The notes under the pieces: generated by a model
What the model was told of the DNA's origin: nothing
Database searches by the model: none
Seen by the model: only the letters and a program-made list of their open reading frames with translations
DNA from: Saprospiraceae bacterium
GTDB lineage: Bacteria; Bacteroidota; Bacteroidia; Chitinophagales; Saprospiraceae
NCBI GenBank assembly: GCA_027486765.1
Contig: JAIXOO010000043.1
Coordinates: 1 to 64,000, forward strand
Reading direction: 5' to 3'
Length of the DNA: 64,000 nucleotides
Position numbers and translations under genes: made by a program
In this document: positions 16,302 through 23,929 of the stretch, piece by piece
How positions within the stretch are numbered: position 1 is the stretch's first letter
Layout: every line of letters starts with the position of its first letter

Positions 16302-17867
16302 ATGCATCACTACAAAAAAACAAGTCACGTCAAATCTCTGTGGGTCTTTGTTTTTGCTACTGCTTTAATCACCTTATGGGGTAGCGATGCAGCGCTTGCG
16401 CAAAATGGAAAAGGAGTAAGCACGAAGTCGCCAATAATCTTGGCACTGAATGCTTACTCCTTTAATGATCTGCTTTTGGCCAAAGACCCCAGGGACAAAC
16501 AGACCTTGTACAGCCTGTTCAATTTAATGGATTGGTGTGCTGTGCAAAAAATTGCTGCGGTGGACCTCACTGGGTATTATTTCCCCAATTATCCCGCTGT
16601 TCCCTCCGATGAATACATTGCAAGGGTGCGCGATAAGGCAAAACAACTAGGTATAGTCATCAGCGGAACGGGTATTCGCAACAATTTTGCTTCCCCTGAT
16701 CCGGCAGTCAGGGCGGCTGATGTGGCTTTGGCAAAAAAATGGATTGAAGTGGCGGCCAAGTTGGGCGCACCGGTTTTGAGGTTGTTTGCGGGTGAAATTC
16801 CCAAAGGTTATGAAAACAAATGGGACGAAGTAGCGGCCTGGATGATTGACTGTTACAAGGAGTGCGCAGCGCATGGAGAGAAATACGGGGTTAAAATCGG
16901 CATTCAAAACCACGGCGACATGCTACAAACTGCCGAGCAATGCATCAAAGTGCTAAAAGCGGTAGACAGCAAATGGGCCGGTCTAATCGTGGACACGGGC
17001 AATTTTAAAACCCCTGACCCCTATGTGGACATTGAGGCGGTAGTTCCGTATGCGGTCAACTGGCAGGTGAAAGAAAGTGCTTTTGGCATCGGCAATGCCC
17101 TACGGACCGATTTTGTCCGCCTCATGGGCATTTTAAAAAAGACGGGGTACCGTGGTTATTTGCCCGTTGAAACCCTTTTGGTGAGGGGTAAACCTTACGA
17201 TCCGTTTGCCTTGGTGCCGGAAATTTTGAACGATTTGACCTTGGCGATGCAGGAGGTGTATCAGGGATCAAAAGCATATCAAGGGAAGCCCTGGAACCAG
17301 CAGGCCCAGCAAATTCCCGGTAAAATCCAATGCGAATGGTATGACCTGGGTGGCGAAGGCATTGCTTACCACGACCAGGACAGCATCAACAATGGTAGTG
17401 GAAAACTGAACCCGGCCAACGGCACGGCGCTCAATGAGTTCAGAATGTTTGAAGGGGTAGACATTTCGTACACCAAAGCGCGGGACATCGACAACTCTCC
17501 TTTCAATCTCGTTGAACCCACAATGGGCGAACTGTACACCGGATGGACCAGTCCAGGAGAATGGATCAACTATACCATCAATGTAAACCAAACTGGAACG
17601 TACACCCTCGGATTGATGTATACCGCCAGTGGGGACGGGAAAATAGCCTTGTTACTGGACGGAAAAGCATTGACTGCCGATCTCTTGGTTCCTTCTACCA
17701 AAAATGACCAGGAAACCATCGCCTGGCGACAGTGGCACCATTGGAACCGTTTGAACGCCATGGCTACATTCAAACTCAAAAAAGGGGTACATGTTTTGAC
17801 CTTGAAGACAGTCGCCAATGGCAACATGAATTACGATTATTTTGAGTTTACCCTCAAGCCACGTTGA
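16302..17867 (+). CDS. Secreted sugar isomerase/epimerase-like protein with CBM6-like domain
   Basis: 521 residues. An N-terminal signal peptide (hydrophobic VFVFATALITLWG, cleavage near ALAQN at about 34) directs export. Residues about 45-310 form a xylose-isomerase-like TIM barrel, with GAPVLRLFAGEIPKGYE, VKIGIQNHGDMLQTAEQ, GLIVDTGNF and GYLPVETLL as strand-end acidic residues expected to bind a metal. Residues about 330-521 look like a CBM6-type carbohydrate-binding module (IQCEWYDLGGEGIAYHDQD, GWTSPGEWINYTINV, TLKTVANGNMNYDYFEF). Isomerase barrels are usually cytoplasmic, so a secreted form fused to a binding module suggests work on free or polymer-bound sugars in the periplasm or outside the cell. 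Confidence 0.85.
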   Translation: MHHYKKTSHVKSLWVFVFATALITLWGSDAALAQNGKGVSTKSPIILALNAYSFNDLLLAKDPRDKQTLYSLFNLMDWCAVQKIAAVDLTGYYFPNYPAVPSDEYIARVRDKAKQLGIVISGTGIRNNFASPDPAVRAADVALAKKWIEVAAKLGAPVLRLFAGEIPKGYENKWDEVAAWMIDCYKECAAHGEKYGVKIGIQNHGDMLQTAEQCIKVLKAVDSKWAGLIVDTGNFKTPDPYVDIEAVVPYAVNWQVKESAFGIGNALRTDFVRLMGILKKTGYRGYLPVETLLVRGKPYDPFALVPEILNDLTLAMQEVYQGSKAYQGKPWNQQAQQIPGKIQCEWYDLGGEGIAYHDQDSINNGSGKLNPANGTALNEFRMFEGVDISYTKARDIDNSPFNLVEPTMGELYTGWTSPGEWINYTINVNQTGTYTLGLMYTASGDGKIALLLDGKALTADLLVPSTKNDQETIAWRQWHHWNRLNAMATFKLKKGVHVLTLKTVANGNMNYDYFEFTLKPR

Positions 17868-17929
17868 ATAGCAAGCCAAGAGTGTTTGTCTTTGACCGTA
17901 CGACAGGACATTTTGCTCGGAGGACATCA

Positions 17930-18066
17930 ATTGCCCCTGGCTTCAGCCTGGGGACAGAGGAAAACCCTCAGATTTGGGCTTTAGCCCTAGCTTGAAATTA
18001 AGGTTGGGGCTAAAGCCCGTCAAGAGAGGCAATCCCGATCCACGCGCTAAAGCACGTGGCAATTCA
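17930..18066. repeat. REP-like palindrome cluster (GGGCTTTAGCCC family, copy 1)
   Basis: Three consecutive hairpins: CCCCTGGCTTCAGCCTGGGG near 17934, GGGCTTTAGCCC / GGGGCTAAAGCCC at 17976-18019, and CCACGCGCTAAAGCACGTGG at 18040-18059. The inner GGGCTTTAGCC...GGCTAAAGCCC pair is also the core of the element at 58147-58405. It fills most of the gap between the isomerase-like gene and the convergent dtxR-type gene (17868-18114), so it may end both transcripts. Confidence 0.75.
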
Positions 18067-18114
18067 TGTCCTTCGTTTCTAGAGTACAAAAAAGGTCTGT
18101 AGTATGGGCTTTGG

Positions 18115-18789
18115 TTATGCCTTTTGCCGTTTTTGCACCAATAAATGTTCACAAACCTTGCGAGACAAGGTTTCTTCCCGGGTATTTTCCAGGCGGACCT
18201 TCATTGACTCATCGTATTCGTGCAAATCCAGCACCTCCAGTTCTGCACCCAAGCCCAAATGCAGGCGATCCAGGTACTGCAAAAAGGCCGGTGCGTGATC
18301 CTGTACCCCCACCACGATCACCTTATCCCCCATTTTTGATTCCGATAGTGGCGCTTGTTTGCGAAACGTAAAATTGCCCTCTGCATCGGGGATGGGATCG
18401 CCGTGCGGGTCAAATTTGGGGTAAGCCAGGTAAGTATCCAATCGTTTAATCAGTTCATCCGATTTAATGTGTTCCAGTTGCTCGGCAATATCATGTACCT
18501 CATCCCAGGAAAAGCGCAATTTATCCACCAAAAAAACCTCCCAAAGCCGGTGTTTGCGGATCAGCTCAGTGGCAATTCGGGCACCTTCATCGGTAAGGCT
18601 TACGCCACGGCGACTTTCGTAGAGAACCAGCCCTTTTTCATTTAGGCGTTTGATCATATCGGTCACCGAGGCGGCGCTGGTGTTCATGTCGGCAGCGATG
18701 GCGTTCGTGCTGGCTTTGGCACCACTATTTTCCGAAATTTTATAGATGGCTTTCAGGTAGTTCTCCTCGGTATGCGAGATATTGTCCAT
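18115..18789 (-). CDS. DtxR/MntR-family metal-dependent regulator
   Basis: 224 residues. An N-terminal winged helix (HTEENYLKAIYKISENSG, SAASVTDMIKRLNEKGLV) is followed by the dimerisation and metal-binding domain (GARIATELIRKHRLWEVFL, WDEVHDIAEQLEHIKSDEL) and a C-terminal SH3-like FeoA-type domain (about 150-220). Members sense Mn2+ or Fe2+ and repress or activate metal uptake genes. No metal transporter gene is next to it here; the neighbour 2 bp upstream is a LytTR response regulator, so the two are co-transcribed and may be linked functionally only by location. Confidence 0.93.
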   Translation of the reverse strand: MDNISHTEENYLKAIYKISENSGAKASTNAIAADMNTSAASVTDMIKRLNEKGLVLYESRRGVSLTDEGARIATELIRKHRLWEVFLVDKLRFSWDEVHDIAEQLEHIKSDELIKRLDTYLAYPKFDPHGDPIPDAEGNFTFRKQAPLSESKMGDKVIVVGVQDHAPAFLQYLDRLHLGLGAELEVLDLHEYDESMKVRLENTREETLSRKVCEHLLVQKRQKA

Positions 18790-18791
18790 GA

Positions 18792-19484
18792 TTATAAGAA
18801 ATTGAGCCGATTGAGTAGCGCCTGTTTGTGGCTGCGGCTAATGGGAATAACGGTTTCGGCGATGACCAAAGTGTTTTCCTCAATGTCTTTGATTTTGTCC
18901 AGATTGATGATGTACGAACGATGAACCTTGACAAAGCGTGGATCTTTCATTTTTGAATCGATCCCCTTCATGGTACCGTGAATGATGTGCCGTTTGCCAT
19001 TGGCAATGCGGATGGTCACGTAATCTCCCAGGTTCTCGAAAAAAAGAATATCATCCAAGCTGATGCGTACCAATTTTCCTTCTTCCCGGATGTACAGGTC
19101 TTTGGCCTCTTCTTTGTACTTCTGAATGCGGCGTTCGGCATCCAGAACTTTTTCGAGGGCCCGTTGAAACCGCAAAAAAGTAATTGGCTTTTTTAAATAA
19201 TCAATCACTTGATATTCAAAAGCTTCAAAGGCATATTCCGTTTTAGAAGAAGTAATGATGATGTGGGGAAAGCTGGAGAGGCGGTCCATAAATTCGATGC
19301 CACTCAGGCCGGGCATTTCGATGTCTAAAAAAATAAGGTTGACTTGTTCTGTATTCAAAAACAGTAAAGCTGCTTCGGCAGAAGTAAAGCTGGCTGCAAT
19401 TTCGATGTTCTCGGCGCGTTTGCACAAGTTTTCCATTGCAGTTCGGGACATCAGATCATCATCTACGATTATACATTTGAGCAT
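18792..19484 (-). CDS. LytTR-family response regulator
   Basis: About 230 residues. A receiver domain (1-120) carries the acidic pocket DDD at 8-10 and the phosphoacceptor Asp54 in LIFLDIEMPG. A LytTR DNA-binding domain follows (about 140-230; LVRISLDDILFFENLGDYV, FVKVHRSYIINLDKI). Such regulators work with membrane histidine kinases of the LytS/HisKA_7TM kind; no kinase gene is in this window. The ATG at 19484 is chosen because LKCIIVDDD is the canonical first strand; an upstream frame to 19517 adds 11 residues. It precedes the DtxR-type gene by 2 bp. Confidence 0.93.
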   Translation of the reverse strand: MLKCIIVDDDLMSRTAMENLCKRAENIEIAASFTSAEAALLFLNTEQVNLIFLDIEMPGLSGIEFMDRLSSFPHIIITSSKTEYAFEAFEYQVIDYLKKPITFLRFQRALEKVLDAERRIQKYKEEAKDLYIREEGKLVRISLDDILFFENLGDYVTIRIANGKRHIIHGTMKGIDSKMKDPRFVKVHRSYIINLDKIKDIEENTLVIAETVIPISRSHKQALLNRLNFL

Positions 19485-19597
19485 GGGAACGAACTTAGGT
19501 GTAATGTAGGAATACAATCAACCGCAGAATCTCAAAGGTAGTATTAATCGCTGGGAAGATGTTACTGGAAAGAACAATAATGTAAATGAGATGTCCT

Positions 19598-19649
19598 AAA
19601 AAAAAGTTGCCCACTTTAGAACCGTCTCACCGGCCTGAAGTGGGGCAAC
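19598..19649 (-). terminator. Rho-independent terminator
   Basis: Read on the minus strand, GTTGCCCCACTT pairs with AAGTGGGCAAC across about 20 bases and is followed by TTTTTTTT. It would end the transcript of the membrane-protein gene at 19942-20301. The remaining sequence of the gap 19485-19941 shows no convincing gene; a 65-codon minus-strand frame there overlaps the hairpin and lacks family features. Confidence 0.7.
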
Positions 19650-19941
19650 CAAACTTCCTATTCCCAAAACCCTTGACAATACACACCTAAGTGTGCAAGT
19701 TGCCAAGAATGTCTTATAAAAATCAACTGCTAATCGAGCAGTTTGATGTTCAGTGTCTATCGCTGACATCACAACTTCATTGTGACAGAACAAATATAGT
19801 GGTAGACTCTGAAACCGAGCTATTTTTTTAGATTTTTGGCAGGTTTCTTACGGCTTTTGGCAGGAAACTTTATTTTTTTGGGACTGTAAAAGTATTACAA
19901 CAATGATTGATAGTAAAACCTCAGGCTACCTGACGTATCTT

Positions 19942-20301
19942 TTACGTAATGTCCCAGAAAGAACGGGGTCTGCGCAACACGACCGTCGCCATGTAAATGG
20001 TATGGGAAAAATAAGCAACGGCCAGTGCAATCAAACAGAGCCAAGCCAGCGGATTGAAAAAATGTAAACCAATGGGCAGCACTACTCCCATTCCCAAAAA
20101 GAACCACAAATAAGTTTTGGCTGGCCGATAACGATGCCACCACCACAACTGTGCAGCACTGGTGATTTGGATACAGGCCAAGATAATGAGCGCCACAATG
20201 ACCACTGTTCGCCAGGGTTCCAAGGAAATAGCGAAAGCGAGTATTGCCAATAAAATGCCCTGTAACAACAGGTCAAGCTTCATGCGTAAGCGGGACACCA
20301 T
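19942..20301 (-). CDS. Small integral membrane protein
   Basis: 119 residues with about four hydrophobic helices (LLLQGILLAILAFAISL, TVVIVALIILACIQIT, YLWFFLGMGVVLPIG, LAWLCLIALAVAYFSHTI) and short charged loops. It should lie in the inner membrane. No family is recognised and no functional motif is visible. It stands alone between a terminator and a divergent protease gene. The start at 20301 (MVSRLRMKL) is plausible; an inner ATG (MKLDLLL) is an alternative. Confidence 0.65.
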   Translation of the reverse strand: MVSRLRMKLDLLLQGILLAILAFAISLEPWRTVVIVALIILACIQITSAAQLWWWHRYRPAKTYLWFFLGMGVVLPIGLHFFNPLAWLCLIALAVAYFSHTIYMATVVLRRPRSFWDIT

Positions 20302-20453
20302 AGTTTCAACAGAATTTATTGGGGCAAAAATAGCCCAAATAAATTAGACTTTCAATATTTTTTGAAAATACTGAAAATTTATTTTTCAACTAAGGAATGA
20401 AATATTGCGTTAAATTAGTTGAGGACTTGACAAAGTTGTTATTAATTCGTTAA

Positions 20454-22649
20454 ATGTTTGGATCAAAGCCCATGGAGCAGCATCAATTCGTTAAAAAAAC
20501 ATACTTTCAATCGTTTAAAGCGATGATTATGAAGTTTAGAGGACCAATATTTTTGTCGGTAGTAGTAGCCGGTTTTTTACTGGTGGCATTTTACCCACGC
20601 AAAGCAGCAGAAAGTGCCGAAAAAGACGCGGTATTGATGAAGTTGCTCGTATCATTTATGAACGAGCTGCATTTCGATCCAAAAACCATGGACGACAACT
20701 TCTCTGAAAAATTTTACACTCTGTATTTGGAATCGGTAGACCCCAGCAAGCGCTTCCTGACCCAGGAGGACACCAAAAAACTGGAAGCTTACCGTCTGAA
20801 ACTGGATGACGCTATTAATAACGGCAATTCCGATTTTTTTGATCTTTCGGTGAGTATGACGGAAGCGGCGCTGCAAAAAACGCAAACCTATTACCGCGAA
20901 ATCCTGGCTCAGCCCTTCGATTTCAATGTGAGTGATACCTACGAAACCGATCCTGAAAAACGAGCTTTCGCCAAAAACGACGCCGAGCTCAAAGAGATGT
21001 GGCGCAAAATGCTCAAATACGAGACCTTGGCGCGCATCATGGATAAAGAGGAAGGGCTAAAATCGGCCAAATCAGGTGAAGAAGCTGCGCCCAGCACCCC
21101 CGAAGCCATCGAAGCAGAAGCCCGCAAAGCGCTGCTGAAAAGTTATGATGACTGGTTCAATCGCCTGATCAAAACCAAACGTTCGGATCGTTTGAGCCTT
21201 TACCTCAATAGTTTCACCCACCTTTACGACCCACACACCGACTTTCTCGAACCTGCCGACAAACAGGATTTCGACTTGAGTATCTCCGGTCGCCTGGAAG
21301 GTATTGGTGCTCGCCTGCAAAATGTAGGAGATTATACCAAAGTATCCGAAGTAGTGGTAGGTGGCCCAGCCTGGAAAGGAAAAGAACTGCAAGAAAACGA
21401 CCTCATCCTGAAAGCCGCACAGGGCGACAATGGTGAATGGGTGGATTTCACCGGAATGTTGAGCAACGAGGTCGTATCCCATATTCGGGGTAAAAAAGGC
21501 ACCAAGGTGCGGCTACTGGTCAAAAAAGTGGATGGCAGCACCAAGGAAATCAACATCATCCGCGATGTAGTAGAATTTGAGGAAAGTTATGTGAAGTCTT
21601 TGATTTTGGAAGGCCCAACTCCGGAAGAAAAAATCGGCTACGTGTATCTGCCCAAGTTTTACGCCGACTTCCAACGCGCCGACGGCCGCTTTTGCGCCCC
21701 CGACGTAGCCAAAGAATTGGAAAAGTTGAAAGATGAAAAAGTCAGCGGAGTAATCATCGACCTGCGCAACAACGGCGGTGGTTCTTTGAACGACGTGGTG
21801 AAAATGTCAGGCTTTTTCATCGAGAGTGGCCCGATTGTACAAGTAAAAAGCCGCAGTGCCCAACCCGAAGTCAACTACGACCGCAACCCTGCTGTGCAAT
21901 ACGGCGGCCCACTGGTCATCATGGTGAATTCCTTCTCGGCTTCCGCTTCCGAAATTTTGGCTGCAGCCCTGCAAGATTATGGCCGGGCGGTGATTGTAGG
22001 GAGCAAATCAACCTATGGCAAAGGCACCGTACAACGGGTGTTCAGTTTGGATCAGGCCATCAGTGGTTATGAAGAATTCAAACCACTGGGCGACATCAAA
22101 ATCACGCTCCAGAAATTTTACCGCATCAATGGTGGCTCCACCCAATTGCGTGGGGTAACCCCGGATATTGTCCTGCCTGATTCTTACCATTACCTGCCCG
22201 TAGGAGAACGTGAGGAGGATTATCCGCTCAACTGGACGGAAATTCCGGCAGTATCATACAGCCAGAATGCTTATAAAATCAAAAACCTGGAAGAAATCAA
22301 ACGCCGCAGCAAGTCGCGGATTGAGCAAGACCCAGGTTTCCAAAAAGTGTTGAGCCAGGCCAAATACATCGAGGTAGAGCGCAAAAATTCTTCAGTAATG
22401 CTCAATATTGACCAGTTCCGCAAAGATGAAGCTGCTGAGGAAAAAATGGCCAATGACTTCCGCAATGCTTTCAAAGATGTAGTGAACAAAGGCGTGCGCA
22501 ACATCAGTTTGGACGAGCAAAAAATGAAAGCCAGCCCGGACAACGAAAAGACCCTGGCCCGCAATAAGGACTTCATCGACGGGGTTTCCAAAGACATCTA
22601 CATTCGGGAAACGCTGCGCATTATGCACGATATGATTGAGCAGAAATAA
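20454..22649 (+). CDS. Tail-specific (C-terminal processing) protease, Prc type
   Basis: 731 residues. An N-terminal signal or anchor helix (PIFLSVVVAGFLLVAFY, about 31-47) exports the enzyme to the periplasm. A helical N-terminal DUF3340-like region (about 60-240), a PDZ domain (about 265-350), the S41 peptidase core and a C-terminal DUF3340 region (about 590-725) follow the Prc/Tsp order. The catalytic Ser lies in SASASE at 495-500 and the Lys in YGKGTVQ at about 523. Prc degrades proteins with nonpolar C-termini and trims lipoproteins or cell-wall hydrolases. The true start could be an inner ATG nearer the anchor helix (residue 25 or 27). Confidence 0.93.
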   Translation: MFGSKPMEQHQFVKKTYFQSFKAMIMKFRGPIFLSVVVAGFLLVAFYPRKAAESAEKDAVLMKLLVSFMNELHFDPKTMDDNFSEKFYTLYLESVDPSKRFLTQEDTKKLEAYRLKLDDAINNGNSDFFDLSVSMTEAALQKTQTYYREILAQPFDFNVSDTYETDPEKRAFAKNDAELKEMWRKMLKYETLARIMDKEEGLKSAKSGEEAAPSTPEAIEAEARKALLKSYDDWFNRLIKTKRSDRLSLYLNSFTHLYDPHTDFLEPADKQDFDLSISGRLEGIGARLQNVGDYTKVSEVVVGGPAWKGKELQENDLILKAAQGDNGEWVDFTGMLSNEVVSHIRGKKGTKVRLLVKKVDGSTKEINIIRDVVEFEESYVKSLILEGPTPEEKIGYVYLPKFYADFQRADGRFCAPDVAKELEKLKDEKVSGVIIDLRNNGGGSLNDVVKMSGFFIESGPIVQVKSRSAQPEVNYDRNPAVQYGGPLVIMVNSFSASASEILAAALQDYGRAVIVGSKSTYGKGTVQRVFSLDQAISGYEEFKPLGDIKITLQKFYRINGGSTQLRGVTPDIVLPDSYHYLPVGEREEDYPLNWTEIPAVSYSQNAYKIKNLEEIKRRSKSRIEQDPGFQKVLSQAKYIEVERKNSSVMLNIDQFRKDEAAEEKMANDFRNAFKDVVNKGVRNISLDEQKMKASPDNEKTLARNKDFIDGVSKDIYIRETLRIMHDMIEQK

Positions 22650-22655
22650 TCCTGC

Positions 22656-22734
22656 GAAGTTGAGAAACTGAGGAGTTGAGAAGTTGAGTGCCACTCGCGG
22701 CAGCCAAACTTCTCAACTTCTCAACCTTCCCAAC
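22656..22734. repeat. Palindromic element, GGTTGAG-arm family (copy 2, short)
   Basis: Left arm GAAGTTGAGAAACTGAGGAG with further GTTGAGAAGTTGAG units (22656-22688) pairs with CAAACTTCTCAACTTCTCAACC (22704-22725) and the following CCCAACTTTT. The core is shorter than in the other copies and has a different sequence (GCCACTCGCGGCAG). It starts 6 bp after the protease stop and ends in a T-run, so it can serve as a terminator. Confidence 0.75.
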
Positions 22735-22742
22735 TTTTTTCC

Positions 22743-22750
22743 TACCTTTG
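22743..22750 (+). promoter_or_regulatory. Bacteroidota-type -7 box (TACCTTTG)
   Basis: TACCTTTG matches TAnnTTTG and lies 23 bp before the chosen start codon at 22774. A clear TTTG -33 box at the expected distance is not seen because the palindrome occupies that place. Confidence 0.45.
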
Positions 22751-22773
22751 CCCAGTCGACAACCCGAAAACGC

Positions 22774-23901
22774 ATGCAGCACCTGCTCCTATGCCTCCTT
22801 AGCTGTTTCAGCTGGCATTGTATTCAAGCCCAAATTTTTGTTCCTACATCATTGATGCCCAGGGCGGGCGATACCTTGTTGACCGCAGTAGACAATCTTC
22901 CCACTTACATCAAAAGTATTGGCTCAGGTCGCAACCAGCGCTGGGATTTTGCCATGCTAGAAGCACCCTATACCCGTAGTTCAGTGTGGAAACCCGCCGC
23001 CAAGGGAAGTGCTCCATCCCTCTTCAAAAACGCTGAGTATACTGCTCCGGTGGACGAACAAACCGAAGGTTATTACCGTACCCAGGGAAACGACCTGCTC
23101 TTGTTGGGGGCCGTGGGACCAGATCCGCTGAATTTGAGCCGCAAATCCGTATTGCGCTACAGCCCAGGGCTGGTAGAGCGCCGTTATGGCTTGCGGTACG
23201 GCGATGCATTCCAGGCAGATGCCAATTTGGTGCTGACGCTGGGGGAGGATGAAATTCCCAGTTGGTTTCGCAAAAAATTACCCGTCAGTCCCGATTCCTT
23301 GCGCCTGCGCGTGAGTTATGACCGCCAATACGACGTGGATAGCTACGGGCGAATGATTGTACCCGGCGGAATTTTTGAAGTGATCCGGGAACGTCGCATC
23401 GAAATCATTGAAATGCGCCTTGAAGTAAAAGTAGGCCGTAGACGTTGGCAGGAGGTAACCAAATCCGTTAAAGACAAGGAACTTCTGCGTACCCAAAAGA
23501 AAATTTCCTACCACTTTTATGCCAGCAGTTCCAAAGAACCCGTAGCGCGGGTCTGGATGAGCAGCAATGAAAAAAAGGTGCTGAAAATTGAGTTCAAACC
23601 CCGAGAACGAGAAAGTACCGTACAAAACATCGCCAGCGTACGCTCCGACATCTATGTGTCGCCGAATCCAGCCATCTCCAGCGTGCGCTTTGAGTTTTAT
23701 AACCTGCCTCCAGGAACCTACAAATTATCGATCTTCAACATCATAGGCCAAGAGGAATGGAGTAAAATGTACACCATCACTGGGAACTATGCCGAACAGG
23801 TCGATATTTCGCAACTCAAAAAAGGGGCTTATTTGTATAGTTTAAAGGACGAGCGAGGGCGGACTTTGAGTACAAAAAGATTGATGGTGATTCGGCCGTA
23901 G
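22774..23901 (+). CDS. Secreted protein with T9SS type A sorting domain
   Basis: About 375 residues. The ATG at 22774 gives a proper signal peptide (MQHLLLCLLSCFSWHCIQAQ); frames further upstream lie in the palindrome and are rejected. The central part (about 30-290) is a beta-rich domain that I do not recognise. The last 80 residues (SDIYVSPNPAISSVRFEFY, KLSIFNIIGQEEW, LKKGAYLYSLKDERGRT, KRLMVIRP) are the type A T9SS C-terminal domain, so the product is moved across the outer membrane and likely anchored on the surface. It could be co-regulated with the other T9SS cargo in the window. Confidence 0.88.
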   Translation: MQHLLLCLLSCFSWHCIQAQIFVPTSLMPRAGDTLLTAVDNLPTYIKSIGSGRNQRWDFAMLEAPYTRSSVWKPAAKGSAPSLFKNAEYTAPVDEQTEGYYRTQGNDLLLLGAVGPDPLNLSRKSVLRYSPGLVERRYGLRYGDAFQADANLVLTLGEDEIPSWFRKKLPVSPDSLRLRVSYDRQYDVDSYGRMIVPGGIFEVIRERRIEIIEMRLEVKVGRRRWQEVTKSVKDKELLRTQKKISYHFYASSSKEPVARVWMSSNEKKVLKIEFKPRERESTVQNIASVRSDIYVSPNPAISSVRFEFYNLPPGTYKLSIFNIIGQEEWSKMYTITGNYAEQVDISQLKKGAYLYSLKDERGRTLSTKRLMVIRP

Positions 23902-23929
23902 GAAGGGGATATTAGTACATAGCCAATTG

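Noticed and set aside
19596-19793. 65-codon minus-strand frame in the gap before the membrane-protein gene
   Set aside because: Its last codons form the terminator hairpin, and no signal, domain or ribosome-binding region supports it.
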